DNA of 52,115 nt from CAG-217 sp963605415 (GCA_963605415.1 CAVCUL010000014.1:1-52115); one strand, 5' to 3'. Shown: positions 15,352 to 25,038, numbered from the stretch's first letter. Numbers and translations: made by a program. The notes: generated by a model not told the origin, from the letters alone.

Positions 15352-16869
15352 ATGAGCAAGATCAAATCATTTCTTGATCGAAAGATCGTAACCAAGGATG
15401 TGGGGGAAGAAACCTACATTACCTGGCGGGAAGCACTGTCCTATGCTATGGGCCGTGGCGCCCAGGGTATGAGTACCTCCATGACCGCCTCAAAGTATGT
15501 AAACTTCTTTATTACCGATGTGCTGCATATCAAGGCGCGCCATGCCTCCAATATTCGGCTGTACTGCGGTATTTTTGACGCCATCAACGACCCGATCATG
15601 GGCGTGATCGTAGACAAAACCCGCACCAAGTACGGCAAAATGCGGCCGTATATTAAGATCGCACCGTATTTTGTGTCCCTGTTTATGCTGCTGTTCTTTA
15701 TCGGCAGTGACAGCCTGTCTTATGGGGTCAAGATCGCCCTGACGGTGTTTGCCTTTGTGGGGCTGGATGTAACCTATACCGCCTTTGATGTGCCTATGGG
15801 TGCATTGGCGTTCAGTATGACGCCAAACGGAACGGAACGTACCAAGCTCTACGGTATTGCCTCTATCGGGCGTATGATTTTGGGCGCCATTCCTGCCGGT
15901 TTGGTGGCTTTTGCCGCCTGGCTGCCGTATTTTAATCAAAATTTGGACAAGGCTTATCTGGTGGCGGCTGCTTTTTCGGCATTCTTTATTATTCTGTTTA
16001 CCCGTTTTACATTTAAGAACACCACTGAGCGACTGGAGCACCATGAGGACGCCCCCAGTCTAAAGGAATGCTTGCACCTGTTGGCCACCAATCGGCCGCT
16101 GCTGATGCTCTTCCTGGGCAACATTTTCTTTGTGATTATCAAGGTGTCTGAGCAGGCGTCCTTCTACTTTGCCTACGATGCCCTGTTTAATGCCAAATAT
16201 AACGGCTTTTTGGATATTGCCAAGGCGCCGGGTTCTTTCCTGGCTGGAATTTTTGTGCCGATCATTATTGAGCGGCTGGGCCGCAAGGCAGACTCTAAGA
16301 GATTTTACCAGATTTGCTGCGTAATGGGTATTGTGCTTAACGGCCTTTTTGCTCTTTGCACCTATAATGGTATTATGAACAAAGGCGCCGGAAAGTCTGT
16401 GTCCCTGTTTACCGGAATTTTGGTTATTGCCTTTTCTGCTGTCGTTACTTTCCCTCTGGAGTTTAAGAACCTGATGCAAAAAGAAATGGAAGCGGAGACG
16501 GTGGATTATGTAGAGTGGAAAACCGGCAAGCGGGTAGAGGGCACCATGCTGTCTATTATGAGCTTTACCGGTAAGCTGGAGGGTACGCTGTCCTCCTTTA
16601 TCTGTCTGCAAATGTTGGCGCGCACCGGCTATGTGGAGCACACCACCGATGTGTCGACCATTCAGAACCATTCCACCCTGCTGGGACTGTTCCTGATGAC
16701 GACGGTATTTCCCATGGTGGGCTATGCGCTGATGCTCATTCCCATGCATTTTTATAACATTACCGGCGACAGCCACCGTCGGATGATTAAGGATATTATG
16801 GCGCGTCGGGCGGCGGCCGGTGAAACGGCGGCTCAGGAGGCTGTGGCGGCAGAGGCCAATGAGGGCTAA
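15352..16869 (+). CDS. GPH-family sugar/cation symporter (MFS superfamily)
   Basis: A 505-residue polytopic membrane protein with about 12 hydrophobic segments. The N-terminal signature ITWREALSYAMGRGAQG, then GIFDAINDPIMGVIVDKTRT and KYGKMRPYIKIAPY, marks the glycoside-pentoside-hexuronide:cation symporter family. The substrate cannot be read from sequence. The first ATG is at 15352 (MSKIKSFLDRK). A GGAGGTG at 15315-15321 sits near an in-frame GTG (15319), but it overlaps it, so the true start is uncertain. The hydrophilic C-terminus ends AAQEAVAAEANEG. Confidence 0.85.
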   Translation: MSKIKSFLDRKIVTKDVGEETYITWREALSYAMGRGAQGMSTSMTASKYVNFFITDVLHIKARHASNIRLYCGIFDAINDPIMGVIVDKTRTKYGKMRPYIKIAPYFVSLFMLLFFIGSDSLSYGVKIALTVFAFVGLDVTYTAFDVPMGALAFSMTPNGTERTKLYGIASIGRMILGAIPAGLVAFAAWLPYFNQNLDKAYLVAAAFSAFFIILFTRFTFKNTTERLEHHEDAPSLKECLHLLATNRPLLMLFLGNIFFVIIKVSEQASFYFAYDALFNAKYNGFLDIAKAPGSFLAGIFVPIIIERLGRKADSKRFYQICCVMGIVLNGLFALCTYNGIMNKGAGKSVSLFTGILVIAFSAVVTFPLEFKNLMQKEMEAETVDYVEWKTGKRVEGTMLSIMSFTGKLEGTLSSFICLQMLARTGYVEHTTDVSTIQNHSTLLGLFLMTTVFPMVGYALMLIPMHFYNITGDSHRRMIKDIMARRAAAGETAAQEAVAAEANEG

Positions 16870-16886
16870 AAGGCGGGGAAGCTCAG

Positions 16887-18257
16887 ATGTACAAATTTAC
16901 CTTTCTTGCGGATTTACATTATTATTCAAAAACTTTGGGCACCTCCGGGCGAGCGTATGAACTGCGCAGCGGTTCGGACCAAAAGTGCCTGGCAGAGAGC
17001 GGCGCCATCCTTGACGCCGCTTTTGCCCATTTGGCCACATCTGATACGCAGGCGGTGCTGTTGGCAGGGGATTTGACCAATGACGGCGAAATGGTGTGCC
17101 ACCGGGAACTGCGGGAGAAGCTGTACGCCCTGGCAGAGAAAAAGCCGGTGTACCTGATCACCAACACCCACGACTGGTGCTGTGATGGCAATCCCCGGCG
17201 CTTTACCGGCGCCCGGGTCACCCATGATGTGCCTACCATGCCCCACACGGGGATTCATGATTTTTATTACGATTTCGGCGGGCGACAGGCCATTGCTGAG
17301 TATCGCACCCACCTGGGGATCAGCTCTTATGTGATCCCCTTGGCAGAGAAGATTTGGTTGCTGGCGCTGTGCGACGACCAAAACGGCCGGGGCAAGGCCG
17401 GGTACACGGAGGCGCACTTTCAATGGATTGAGGAACAGTTGCGTCGAGCCGGGGAACAGGGTTGTTTGGTTTTGGGTATGCAGCACCATTTGTTGCTACC
17501 CCATGTGCACCCGCTGCTTACCGGCGGCTGCTGTGTAGGGGACCGAGAGGCGGTGACGGCCCGGTTGGCAGACGCAGGGTTGCGCTATATGTTTGTGGGC
17601 CACAGCCACTTGCAGCGTACGGACCGCTACCGCTCTCCGGCAGGGAATGAATTAACCGAGGTGAATATCGGCGCCCTGTCCGGCTACCCGGTGCCTATGG
17701 TACAGGTGACGGTGACGGACGACTTGCAGGTGCAAATGCAGGTGGAGCACCTGGTAACTTTCAGTTGGAACGGTCGCTCGGTGAATGCAATGGATTATAC
17801 GCGGGAGCACGCTTGTCAGCTGCTTTGGCGGCTGCTGTCTGCCGGGTCCCCGGCGGATTTTGCGGAGAAATTGGACGCCTTGCAGCTGCCCGGGCGTAAG
17901 TTGCTGCCTCTGTATCCGCTGGCAAAGCCGCTGTTCCGTCTGCTGCGTACCGGTACAGTGGGGGATTTGCAGCGACTGTTGCGGCGCTTGGGACTGGGTC
18001 GGTATGTGGACGATCGGGCGGCGGCAGAACTGGCAGATCAGCGGATTTTGCCCTATTTGGAGTGGGTTCTGCTGCAATTTATGGACGGCTCCGCTCATCC
18101 GGTGGCACGGGACAGCGCTGTTTATCGGCTGGTGCTGTCCGTGGTGGGGATCCCCGCCCGTTTACTGCCCGGCAATATGGATATGAAGAAGCTGATTTTT
18201 GCCTGTGATGCGATTGTGACCGGCGGCGCAGGTGATCACCAGCAGGCAATTTTATAA
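16887..18257 (+). CDS. Calcineurin-like metallophosphoesterase
   Basis: 456 residues. The dimetal phosphoesterase motifs occur in order: ADLH (D9, H11), AGDLTNDGE (D62), NTHD in place of the usual GNHD (N93, H95), MQHH around residue 198, and GHSH (H239, H241). The fold occupies about residues 1-285. The remaining C-terminal ~170 residues are helical and unassigned. No signal peptide is apparent, so it is probably cytoplasmic. The substrate is unknown. It begins 17 bases after the transporter gene and likely shares its transcript. Confidence 0.85.
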   Translation: MYKFTFLADLHYYSKTLGTSGRAYELRSGSDQKCLAESGAILDAAFAHLATSDTQAVLLAGDLTNDGEMVCHRELREKLYALAEKKPVYLITNTHDWCCDGNPRRFTGARVTHDVPTMPHTGIHDFYYDFGGRQAIAEYRTHLGISSYVIPLAEKIWLLALCDDQNGRGKAGYTEAHFQWIEEQLRRAGEQGCLVLGMQHHLLLPHVHPLLTGGCCVGDREAVTARLADAGLRYMFVGHSHLQRTDRYRSPAGNELTEVNIGALSGYPVPMVQVTVTDDLQVQMQVEHLVTFSWNGRSVNAMDYTREHACQLLWRLLSAGSPADFAEKLDALQLPGRKLLPLYPLAKPLFRLLRTGTVGDLQRLLRRLGLGRYVDDRAAAELADQRILPYLEWVLLQFMDGSAHPVARDSAVYRLVLSVVGIPARLLPGNMDMKKLIFACDAIVTGGAGDHQQAIL

Positions 18258-18268
18258 GTGCATTTTTC

Positions 18269-18306
18269 GCCCTGTCGTTTTTTGCAACGCCAGGGCATTT
18301 TTTGTT
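18269..18306 (+). terminator. Terminator after the metallophosphoesterase gene
   Basis: GCCCTG (18269-18274) pairs with CAGGGC (18291-18296), followed by ATTTTTTG. Confidence 0.7.
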
Positions 18307-18530
18307 TTTACCGGTGATAGGATGGGGCTTGCCCTCTTGACAAGTCACGACCTTTGTGTTACCCTTTTGTTACCATATAAGAACGCAAGATTTTGCTTTG
18401 TTTTGGCAAATCTTTCCATTCTAACAAGATGTAGTATGCCATTTTTGCAGCTGTTACAGATATGGTCCTTTTCTAAAGGTTACATTTTGGATAAAATACA
18501 GCGTTTTTTGTTTCTATTCTTTACGGATTT

Positions 18531-18539
18531 TGTTATAAT
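18531..18539 (+). promoter_or_regulatory. Promoter region of murA
   Basis: An extended -10, TGT-TATAAT (18531-18539), lies 84 bases before the murA start; the -35 is weak. The rest of the 18307-18530 gap is T-rich and holds no gene or repeat that I can support. Confidence 0.55.
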
Positions 18540-18622
18540 ATCTGCAATGAATTGGAACTTATAAAGATTTTGCTTTTTGTGAATATTAGTTTTGGATAGA
18601 GATATAAAGAGGTGGACACCTT

Positions 18623-19918
18623 TTGGATAATTTTGTAATTGAAGGCGGGCACGAGCTGTTTGGCGAGGTAAATATCAGCGGCGCCAAGAACGCAGCGGTG
18701 GCGATTATTCCCGCGGCGATTTTGGCGGATGATGTGGTGCGGATTGAGAATATTCCCGCCATCAGTGATGTAAGTCTGATTATCAAGATTTTGGACAGCA
18801 TGGGCGCCGGAATCAAAATGATTAATAAAAATACCATAGAGATCGACTCCCGCTCCTTAAAATGCCAGAGCGTGCCCTATGAGTTGACCTCCTGTTTTCG
18901 CGCCAGTTACTACCTGATCGGCGCCATGCTGGGTCGGTTTAAGCAGGCCCAGGTGGCAATGCCCGGCGGTTGCAACTTCGGCGTGCGACCCATTGACCTG
19001 CATATTAAGGGCTTTGAGTTGTTGGGCGCTCGGGTGAATACGGTTGAGGGTATGGTTTGCGCGCAGGCGGATAAGTTGATCGGCGCTTCCATTTATATGG
19101 ACCAGGTGTCCGTTGGCGCCACCATCAATGTCATGCTGGCGGCTGTGCTGGCCCGCGGCCTGACGGTGATCGAGAACGCCGCCAAGGAGCCGCATATCGT
19201 GGATCTGGCCAACTTCTTAAACTCTATGGGTGCCGATGTGCGCGGCGCCGGTACGGATGTGATCAAAATTCGCGGGGTGGAGAAGATGCACGGCTGCACC
19301 TACTCCATTATCCCGGATCAGATTGAGGCGGGCACCTATATGGTGGCTGCGGCTGCCTGCGGCGGCGATGTGCTGGTAAAGAATGTGATCCCCAAGCACC
19401 TGGAGTCTATCAGCGCCAAGCTGGAGGAGGCCGGTGCGGAGATCATTGAGTATGACGACGCAGTGCGGATCACCCGCTTTAAGCCCCTGACCCGTTGCAA
19501 TGTAAAGACCATGCCCCACCCGGGCTTTCCCACGGATATGCAGCCCCAAATGGCGGTGCTTTTGTCTGTGGCAGAGGGCACCAGTATTCTCACCGAGGGT
19601 GTATGGGACAATCGCTTTCAGTATGTGGGCGAACTGAGCCGTATGGGCGCCAACATTCAGGTGGATGGCAAGGTTGCTGTGATTGAGGGTGTGCCGTCAC
19701 TGACCGGCGTTACCGTTAAGGCCACGGACTTGCGTGCCGGTGCGGCCATGATTATTGCCGGTATGGTGGCGCGGGGCGAGACCCGGGTGACCGACATTCA
19801 ATATGTGGATCGAGGCTACGAGGATGTGGTGGAGAAGTTTTCCGCCCTGGGTGCCGATATTCGGCGCGTGCCCTGTGATGACGGCGACGACGGTGCTGCC
19901 ACCGCCAACGCAGGTTAA
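18623..19918 (+). CDS. murA: UDP-N-acetylglucosamine 1-carboxyvinyltransferase
   Basis: A 431-residue enolpyruvyl transferase, the first committed step of peptidoglycan synthesis (PEP + UDP-GlcNAc). The N-terminus VIEGGHELFGEVNISGAKNA is diagnostic. The active-site loop PGGCNFGVRPIDLHIKG carries Cys117, the residue alkylated by fosfomycin. FPTDMQPQ and the C-terminal DLRAGAAMIIAGMVARGET complete the family signature. There is no in-frame ATG at the N-terminus. The start is TTG (18623), supported by AAAGAGGTGG 7 bases upstream. Confidence 0.97.
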   Translation: MDNFVIEGGHELFGEVNISGAKNAAVAIIPAAILADDVVRIENIPAISDVSLIIKILDSMGAGIKMINKNTIEIDSRSLKCQSVPYELTSCFRASYYLIGAMLGRFKQAQVAMPGGCNFGVRPIDLHIKGFELLGARVNTVEGMVCAQADKLIGASIYMDQVSVGATINVMLAAVLARGLTVIENAAKEPHIVDLANFLNSMGADVRGAGTDVIKIRGVEKMHGCTYSIIPDQIEAGTYMVAAAACGGDVLVKNVIPKHLESISAKLEEAGAEIIEYDDAVRITRFKPLTRCNVKTMPHPGFPTDMQPQMAVLLSVAEGTSILTEGVWDNRFQYVGELSRMGANIQVDGKVAVIEGVPSLTGVTVKATDLRAGAAMIIAGMVARGETRVTDIQYVDRGYEDVVEKFSALGADIRRVPCDDGDDGAATANAG

Positions 19919-19929
19919 AAGCAAAGTAC

Positions 19930-19959
19930 GGGTGGACCGGGTTCCACCCTTTCTTTTTT
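19930..19959 (+). terminator. Terminator after murA
   Basis: GGGTGGA (19930-19936) pairs with TCCACCC (19943-19949) and is followed by a T-rich tract. Confidence 0.6.
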
Positions 19960-19984
19960 GGATCAAAACAGGTTAGGAGACGGT

Positions 19985-20773
19985 ATGAGCAAGGCGTGTT
20001 CTCTTTTTTCCGGCAGCAGTGGCAACAGTATTTATATGGGCTGCGGGAACAATCAAATATTAGTAGATATCGGCGTGTCTGCCAAACGGTGTGAAGAAAA
20101 ACTGCGCCAGGTGGGCGCGGACCCGGCGGAGATCAAGGGCATTTTTGTGACCCATGAGCACCGGGACCATGTGGCCGGTGTGCGGGTGTTTGCCGCCCGG
20201 TATCATATTCCGGTGTTTGCGCACCCGGCGGTGCTGGAGCAGATGGCACGGCAGGGGCAGTTGAACGATAAGGTGGACGCCCGCCCCTTTGCATCGGCAG
20301 GTGAATTTATGGATTTGCAAGTGCTGCCCTTTGCCCTGAGCCATGACAGCGCGGTGTGCCAGGGATATAAGTTTACACTGCCGGATGGGCGGCACATTGC
20401 CGTGTGTACGGATACCGGTTACATAACCCCGGCGGCGAAAGAAGTTTTGCCGGGAACGGATTTGATATTTTTAGAGAGCAATCACGAGCCGTCGATGGTA
20501 CGCACCGGGCCGTATTCTTATCCGCTGCAACAGCGCATTTTGTCCGATGTCGGTCATTTGTCCAATGCGGATTGCGCTGCCTTTGCCGGTGAGCTGCTGC
20601 GTAGTGGCACCACCCGCTTTGTTTTGTCTCATTTAAGTAAAGAAAATAATATGCCCTCCCTGGCGTACCAGACCACAGTGGCAACCCTGACGGAGTTGGG
20701 TGCTCGGCCGGAGGTGGACTACCGCTTGCAGGTGGCCGCCCCGGAGCAGGAAGGAGGGTGCCTGGTTTTATGA
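19985..20773 (+). CDS. MBL-fold metallohydrolase, WalJ/YycJ-like
   Basis: A 262-residue metallo-beta-lactamase-fold protein. The metal-binding motif THEHRDHVAG lies near residue 57, with further ligands in LSHDSAVCQGY, VCTDTGYI and VLSHLSKENN. The N-terminus SLFSGSSGNSIYMG matches YycJ/WalJ, which in Firmicutes is linked to the WalRK cell-wall system and to coordinating division with replication. The start at 19985 (MSKACSLF) has TTAGGAG 6 bases upstream and is preferred to an in-frame ATG/TTG at 19958. It overlaps rlmH by 4 bases, a neighbourhood common in Firmicutes. Confidence 0.9.
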   Translation: MSKACSLFSGSSGNSIYMGCGNNQILVDIGVSAKRCEEKLRQVGADPAEIKGIFVTHEHRDHVAGVRVFAARYHIPVFAHPAVLEQMARQGQLNDKVDARPFASAGEFMDLQVLPFALSHDSAVCQGYKFTLPDGRHIAVCTDTGYITPAAKEVLPGTDLIFLESNHEPSMVRTGPYSYPLQQRILSDVGHLSNADCAAFAGELLRSGTTRFVLSHLSKENNMPSLAYQTTVATLTELGARPEVDYRLQVAAPEQEGGCLVL

Positions 20774-21249
20774 TCCATATCACCGTGCTGGTGGTGGGCA
20801 AGCTGAAAGAGAAATATCTCCGCGAGGGTTGTGACGAATACTTAAAGCGGCTGTCTGCCTTTGCCAAGGTGCAGGTGGTGGAATTGCCGGAGAGTCGCTG
20901 CCCGGCAGATCCGTCCCCGGCAGAGATCCAGCAGGTGCTGGAGCAGGAGGGCGTCAGCATTTTGGCTAAAATTCCAAAGGGCGCCCGGGTGATCCCTCTG
21001 TGTATCGAGGGGCGGGAGCTGTCCAGTGCGCAGCTGGCGACGCGGGTGGCGGACTTCAGCCAGCAAACCTCCCACCTGGTATTTATCATCGGTGGTTCTT
21101 ATGGCCTGTCACCCCGTGTAAAGGCTGCCGGCGACCTGCAGCTGTCTTTTGGCAAAATGACTTTGCCTCATCAGCTGGCCCGCTTGGTGCTGCTGGAGCA
21201 AATTTACCGCGCTTGCGCCATCAATAATCATTCTAAATATCATAAATAA
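20770..21249 (+). CDS. rlmH: 23S rRNA (pseudouridine1915-N3)-methyltransferase
   Basis: 159 residues, exactly the usual RlmH length. It is a SPOUT methyltransferase that methylates pseudouridine 1915 in helix 69 of 23S rRNA. The family features VGKLKEKYLREGCDEYLKRL, the knot-region FIIGGSYGLSP, and the tail LPHQLARLVLLEQIYRACAI with a final HYHK-like NHSKYHK are present. The start ATG overlaps the WalJ-like stop (ATGA) behind GGAAGGAGG. A longer in-frame start at 20758 is less likely. Confidence 0.97.
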   Translation: MIHITVLVVGKLKEKYLREGCDEYLKRLSAFAKVQVVELPESRCPADPSPAEIQQVLEQEGVSILAKIPKGARVIPLCIEGRELSSAQLATRVADFSQQTSHLVFIIGGSYGLSPRVKAAGDLQLSFGKMTLPHQLARLVLLEQIYRACAINNHSKYHK

Positions 21250-21282
21250 AAGGAGCTGACGGAATTTTCTGTCAGCTCTTTA
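21250..21282. terminator. Convergent terminator between rlmH and the capsule operon
   Basis: GAGCTGAC (21253-21260) pairs with GTCAGCTC (21271-21278), with A-rich and T-rich flanks, so it can serve both rlmH and the minus-strand capsule operon. Confidence 0.75.
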
Positions 21283-21291
21283 TCTGTACGC

Positions 21292-22842
21292 TTATGTGCG
21301 CTTTTTTTGGATTTTAGATAAAAATATGTGTACGATTTCTTTATACTCGCCGGGGTTGAACAGCAGGAAGAAGGCCAGCACATAGCCCAGTGCACCGCAG
21401 AGAACGATAGCAAGGAAAAAGTGTCCCCAGCTGCCATAGGTAAACAGGCCCTTGGCGGCGTACAGCACAGCGCCGATGACGGCGGTGGCCAGCACATTAC
21501 GCAGCAGCGTGCCATAGAAAAACAGCCGCTTGCGGTTCAAAATTCGGGCCGCATAGTAGGGCTGAAACACGCCGTAACGCAGAATGGTAAAGGCGGCGGT
21601 ACAGCAGGCCAGCACATTCAAGGTCAAGGCGTCTGCTCTGCCTAACGGGAAGACCACGAAAATATTGGCAATACCGGCGGCCAGTGCCACCAGCACCGGG
21701 GTACGCACCTTGTTGCAGGCGGTGTTAATCTGAATCAGCGGAAATGCTACGCAGCTGAACAGATAGGGAATGGTGGTAATCACAGATACGGTCTGCACAG
21801 TCTGCAATTCCGCCGGGGAATAATTCTGCAACCACAAGGCGTAGAATTGGTAGCCAAAGACGATAAATCCGGCCACCGGCGTAGCGATGATAAAGCCCAC
21901 CAGGCGCATGGAGCGCTTGGCCTCTTTGACAAGTCGGTCATAGTCGCCTTGGGCGTACAGAATAGTGAATTTTGGCGAAAATACCTGGGCCAGCTGCTGC
22001 CCCAGCTGCAAAATATAATTGGGAATGGTTTTGGAGGACTGCAGATAGCCGCCGGCGGCGGTGCCGATAAACCGATTGGTCAGCAGGGAGTTCAGACCGG
22101 AGATCATCAGATCGGACAGACTTTGCACTGAGTTCCAAACCCCGGAGCGCAGCACTTCCGTCAAGGTTCTCCATTTGAATTTGCGCAGGTTCAGCCTTAA
22201 GTCCGGCAGCAGCTTACGCATTAAAATATAGGTGGCCACATTCATATAAGCATTGCAAATGAGTGTGGTCAGCGCAATAAAGAAAATGCGTACATCAAAC
22301 AGGGTGAAGATCAGAATGGTCAGCACCAACTTGAGCACATAGGAAAACAGGTTGCGCAGGTAGTACAGATCCATGCGGTTCTTTACAAAGGTGCCACTGT
22401 TAAAAACGGAGAAGCAAATACCGAAGATATAGTTGATAAAGACGATGGCAAAGGTCAGCTTCACATCGAACATCAGTTCTTTTGGAATGGTGAGAATGTA
22501 CTCCAGCTTCCACACCATAAAGACGGCGCAAAGAGTAATCACCCCGGCCAGGATCAAATTAGCGCCTAAGATGGAATTTACATAAATATCTGCTTTTTCT
22601 TTGTTGCCCCGGTGATATTCGTAGCTGACGAACCGGCAGGACATACTGTTCAGCGCCAGGGTGAGAATCCCGGCGTAATTGACAAAGTCATAGGCCAGGC
22701 CGATAAAACCGTAGGCTTCATTGCCCAGCCTTTTCAGAATATACGGAGTCAGAACAAAGCTGATCCCGGCGTTGATTACAAAGGCTGCCAGGCTGGTAAC
22801 CAGGTTGATGGTGGTCTGTTTTTCGTCAGATAAGGACCTCAC
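21292..22842 (-). CDS. Wzx-like polysaccharide repeat-unit flippase
   Basis: A 516-residue polytopic membrane protein with about 12-14 hydrophobic segments, matching the MOP/PST flippase superfamily (FVINAGISFVLTPYILKRLG near the N-terminus). It would move undecaprenyl-linked repeat units across the membrane before Wzy polymerisation. The start is GTG at 22842, overlapping the end of the polymerase gene by 4 bases. It is the last gene of the long minus-strand capsule operon, followed by the shared terminator. Confidence 0.88.
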   Translation of the reverse strand: MRSLSDEKQTTINLVTSLAAFVINAGISFVLTPYILKRLGNEAYGFIGLAYDFVNYAGILTLALNSMSCRFVSYEYHRGNKEKADIYVNSILGANLILAGVITLCAVFMVWKLEYILTIPKELMFDVKLTFAIVFINYIFGICFSVFNSGTFVKNRMDLYYLRNLFSYVLKLVLTILIFTLFDVRIFFIALTTLICNAYMNVATYILMRKLLPDLRLNLRKFKWRTLTEVLRSGVWNSVQSLSDLMISGLNSLLTNRFIGTAAGGYLQSSKTIPNYILQLGQQLAQVFSPKFTILYAQGDYDRLVKEAKRSMRLVGFIIATPVAGFIVFGYQFYALWLQNYSPAELQTVQTVSVITTIPYLFSCVAFPLIQINTACNKVRTPVLVALAAGIANIFVVFPLGRADALTLNVLACCTAAFTILRYGVFQPYYAARILNRKRLFFYGTLLRNVLATAVIGAVLYAAKGLFTYGSWGHFFLAIVLCGALGYVLAFFLLFNPGEYKEIVHIFLSKIQKKRT

Positions 22843-24128
22843 AGGGTATCGCCCCCTGTCTTTTCACCTGCCTTGCGTGCCAGATAGTAATAGAGATGGG
22901 CGTCATACTCCACCATAGACCAGAAAAAGATCAGACCCAGCAGACGAACGGTGTCAAACGGGCACAAAGAGATGCAGGTGCAGCCGAAGAAGACCAACAA
23001 TCCCAGAATCAATGCCTTGCGGGGATAGGTCTTGCAGGTGAACAGCCGAAAGGCCAGGTAAAGAATACGCCCTACGCAAAGGACGGTCAGGCCAATACCC
23101 AGCACACCGTAATGATAAAGCATATTGCGGACCCCCAGGTCGTCCAGATAAGCTGTTCCGGAAGGCCCAAAATAGATCCAGTAGTTTTCATACCGCTTGG
23201 GTGATAAAAATCCCAAACCGAAGATCGGCTGGTCCTTTACAATCTGCCTGAAATATTGGGCAGAGTACTGCCGTGCGGTCAGCGAGCCGCCGTAGTCGCC
23301 GGTGGTTTCCGAAAAAGTGGACAAAAACTTTGGAATCAGGCCGCTGAAATACAGCACAGCCAAGGCGATTGCCGCCAGGGCAAACATGACAATCTGTTTG
23401 TTCTTTGGGCGCTTTTTGCACAGAAAAACGGTCAGTCCGCCAAAAAAGAACGCGACCACATACATACGGGTCATGCATACATAGTAAAGATAAAAGGCCG
23501 TAAATGCCAAAAGGGCCACATAGATCATCTTGTGTTTTACCAGCGTGTTCTTTTGCAACAGGCGATAAAAGCAGTAGAGAAACAGAATGCCGCACAGAGA
23601 GGGTATGCCGTAGCGCAGGCGACCGGAGCGTGACAGCACATCTAAATATGGCAAGAAATCTCTGCCGCTCAAATTATATATGATAGCGCGCACCAAAATC
23701 ACCAGCATAAACGGGTAGGTTATCCAGCACAAAACGGGCATAAAGCGGTCATAGCCACCCTCCATGTGAAACAGATAGAGAAACAGATAAATCAACAAAA
23801 ACATACCCACATAGTTGGATACATTGACAATAGAAGTGATCTTTTGGTTGTAATGCAAAAAAGAATAGATGAATTCGGCAACATAAAAGAAAGCCAAATA
23901 CAGCACAAATACATTGAGATAATTGTAATAGGGTCGCAATGTGCGCTGAATTTGCTTGTTAATATAGCAGTTCATAGCCAGCAGAGTGGCTGCCACCAGT
24001 AGGATCGGCCGCACATAGTTGCTCTCGCGCAGTCCGGGAATATTGAGCATGGCAAAATAGCCGGTGTCCATTATGGTCATCAGCAATAAGAAGTAGGTAT
24101 AAGGACTTGTGGAGACTTTAAGCTTCAT
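22839..24128 (-). CDS. Wzy-like O-antigen/capsule polymerase
   Basis: A 429-residue protein with about 11-12 membrane segments and a large extracytoplasmic loop (SETTGDYGGSLTARQYSAQY, then a GLGF motif and a conserved LGVRNMLYHYGVLGIGL). This is the pattern of the O-antigen ligase/polymerase superfamily. The position between the flippase and a GT2 gene in a Wzx/Wzy operon favours the polymerase role. Its ATG lies inside the last codons of the upstream GT2 gene (11-base overlap). Sequence similarity in this family is weak, so the assignment rests on topology and context. Confidence 0.8.
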   Translation of the reverse strand: MKLKVSTSPYTYFLLLMTIMDTGYFAMLNIPGLRESNYVRPILLVAATLLAMNCYINKQIQRTLRPYYNYLNVFVLYLAFFYVAEFIYSFLHYNQKITSIVNVSNYVGMFLLIYLFLYLFHMEGGYDRFMPVLCWITYPFMLVILVRAIIYNLSGRDFLPYLDVLSRSGRLRYGIPSLCGILFLYCFYRLLQKNTLVKHKMIYVALLAFTAFYLYYVCMTRMYVVAFFFGGLTVFLCKKRPKNKQIVMFALAAIALAVLYFSGLIPKFLSTFSETTGDYGGSLTARQYSAQYFRQIVKDQPIFGLGFLSPKRYENYWIYFGPSGTAYLDDLGVRNMLYHYGVLGIGLTVLCVGRILYLAFRLFTCKTYPRKALILGLLVFFGCTCISLCPFDTVRLLGLIFFWSMVEYDAHLYYYLARKAGEKTGGDTL

Positions 24129-25038
24129 GCGTTTGTTCCTTTTTCAGCAGAATTTTGCTTTTGCGCAGAAAGGTGCGGGCATCTGCCCATTTGCCGGCCT
24201 TGCCGTAGGTAAACAGCACCTCCAGACAGCGCACAAAGCGCACAGTGGAGAGCCTTGCACGGCTCCAGTGCCAATAGTGGTGCAAAAAGTAAAGCTCGGA
24301 GCGCAGATTTTCCACTCTGGTAAACAGATTGGTGGCACCTCCGGCAGAGGCGCCGTGGCAATGGAGCGCCGTGACTGTAGGGTCAAACCAGGGCTGTATG
24401 CCTTTGGCCTGGCAGCGGGCGGAGAGAATATATTCTTCAAAATATAAAAAAGTATAGGGGTCAAAGTCGCCCAGCTGGCGGAGAACGGCCAAATCTGCGG
24501 CAAAAACCGCACCGGAAAGCCAGTATACTGCGCAGGGTTCAGTGGGCTGACGGCGCAGGACCTGTAATTTACGCTGCGGCACCAGGTTGCGCAAATAGGT
24601 TTCCGTCCACAGGTATTCCCAATAGGTGTAGGGGCGCAGCTTTACGCTGCCCTGCCGTTTGCCGTCTGGATATTGCAGCCGCGGTCCCACAAGGGGATGC
24701 CCCGCAGCCAGATCCGCTGCCAGCTGCTGCAGAGTGCCGGGCAAAAACACAATGTCACTGTTGGTAATCACTGCGCCGGTGCAGCCGTCTTTGCGGGCAC
24801 GGAAGAGCATTTGATTGTTGCCTCTGGCGTAGCCGGTGTTCTCTGCGCTTTCCATCCAGGTGATACGGGGTTCATCCGGAAACAGGGCTTGCAACCGGGC
24901 AACAGAGTCATTGCCAGAGCCGTTATCCAGCACATAGATATGGTAGTCCAGGCCATTGCCGGTGTCCAGTACAGAACGGATACAGTCGGCGGTGACCTGG
25001 TATTTTTTGTAATTCAAAATCAGGATACCCAGTTGCAT
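24118..25038 (-). CDS. Glycosyltransferase family 2 (rhamnosyltransferase-like)
   Basis: A 306-residue GT-A fold enzyme. MQLGILILNYKKYQVTADCI begins the nucleotide-binding fold, VLDNGSGNDS follows, and TNSDIVFLPG holds the DxD-equivalent. The acceptor-side GAVFAADLAVLRQLGDFDP and FLYFEEYILSARCQAKG stretches are typical of WbbL/RfbF-type rhamnosyltransferases. It adds one sugar to the repeat unit; donor and linkage are not predictable. The start at 25038 lies just after the stop of the upstream GT4 gene; a longer in-frame start overlaps that gene. Confidence 0.88.
   Translation of the reverse strand: MQLGILILNYKKYQVTADCIRSVLDTGNGLDYHIYVLDNGSGNDSVARLQALFPDEPRITWMESAENTGYARGNNQMLFRARKDGCTGAVITNSDIVFLPGTLQQLAADLAAGHPLVGPRLQYPDGKRQGSVKLRPYTYWEYLWTETYLRNLVPQRKLQVLRRQPTEPCAVYWLSGAVFAADLAVLRQLGDFDPYTFLYFEEYILSARCQAKGIQPWFDPTVTALHCHGASAGGATNLFTRVENLRSELYFLHHYWHWSRARLSTVRFVRCLEVLFTYGKAGKWADARTFLRKSKILLKKEQTHEA

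Noticed and set aside
18232..18564. 110-codon plus-strand frame upstream of murA
   Set aside because: It begins inside the metallophosphoesterase gene and crosses a terminator and the murA promoter; Phe/Leu-rich noise.
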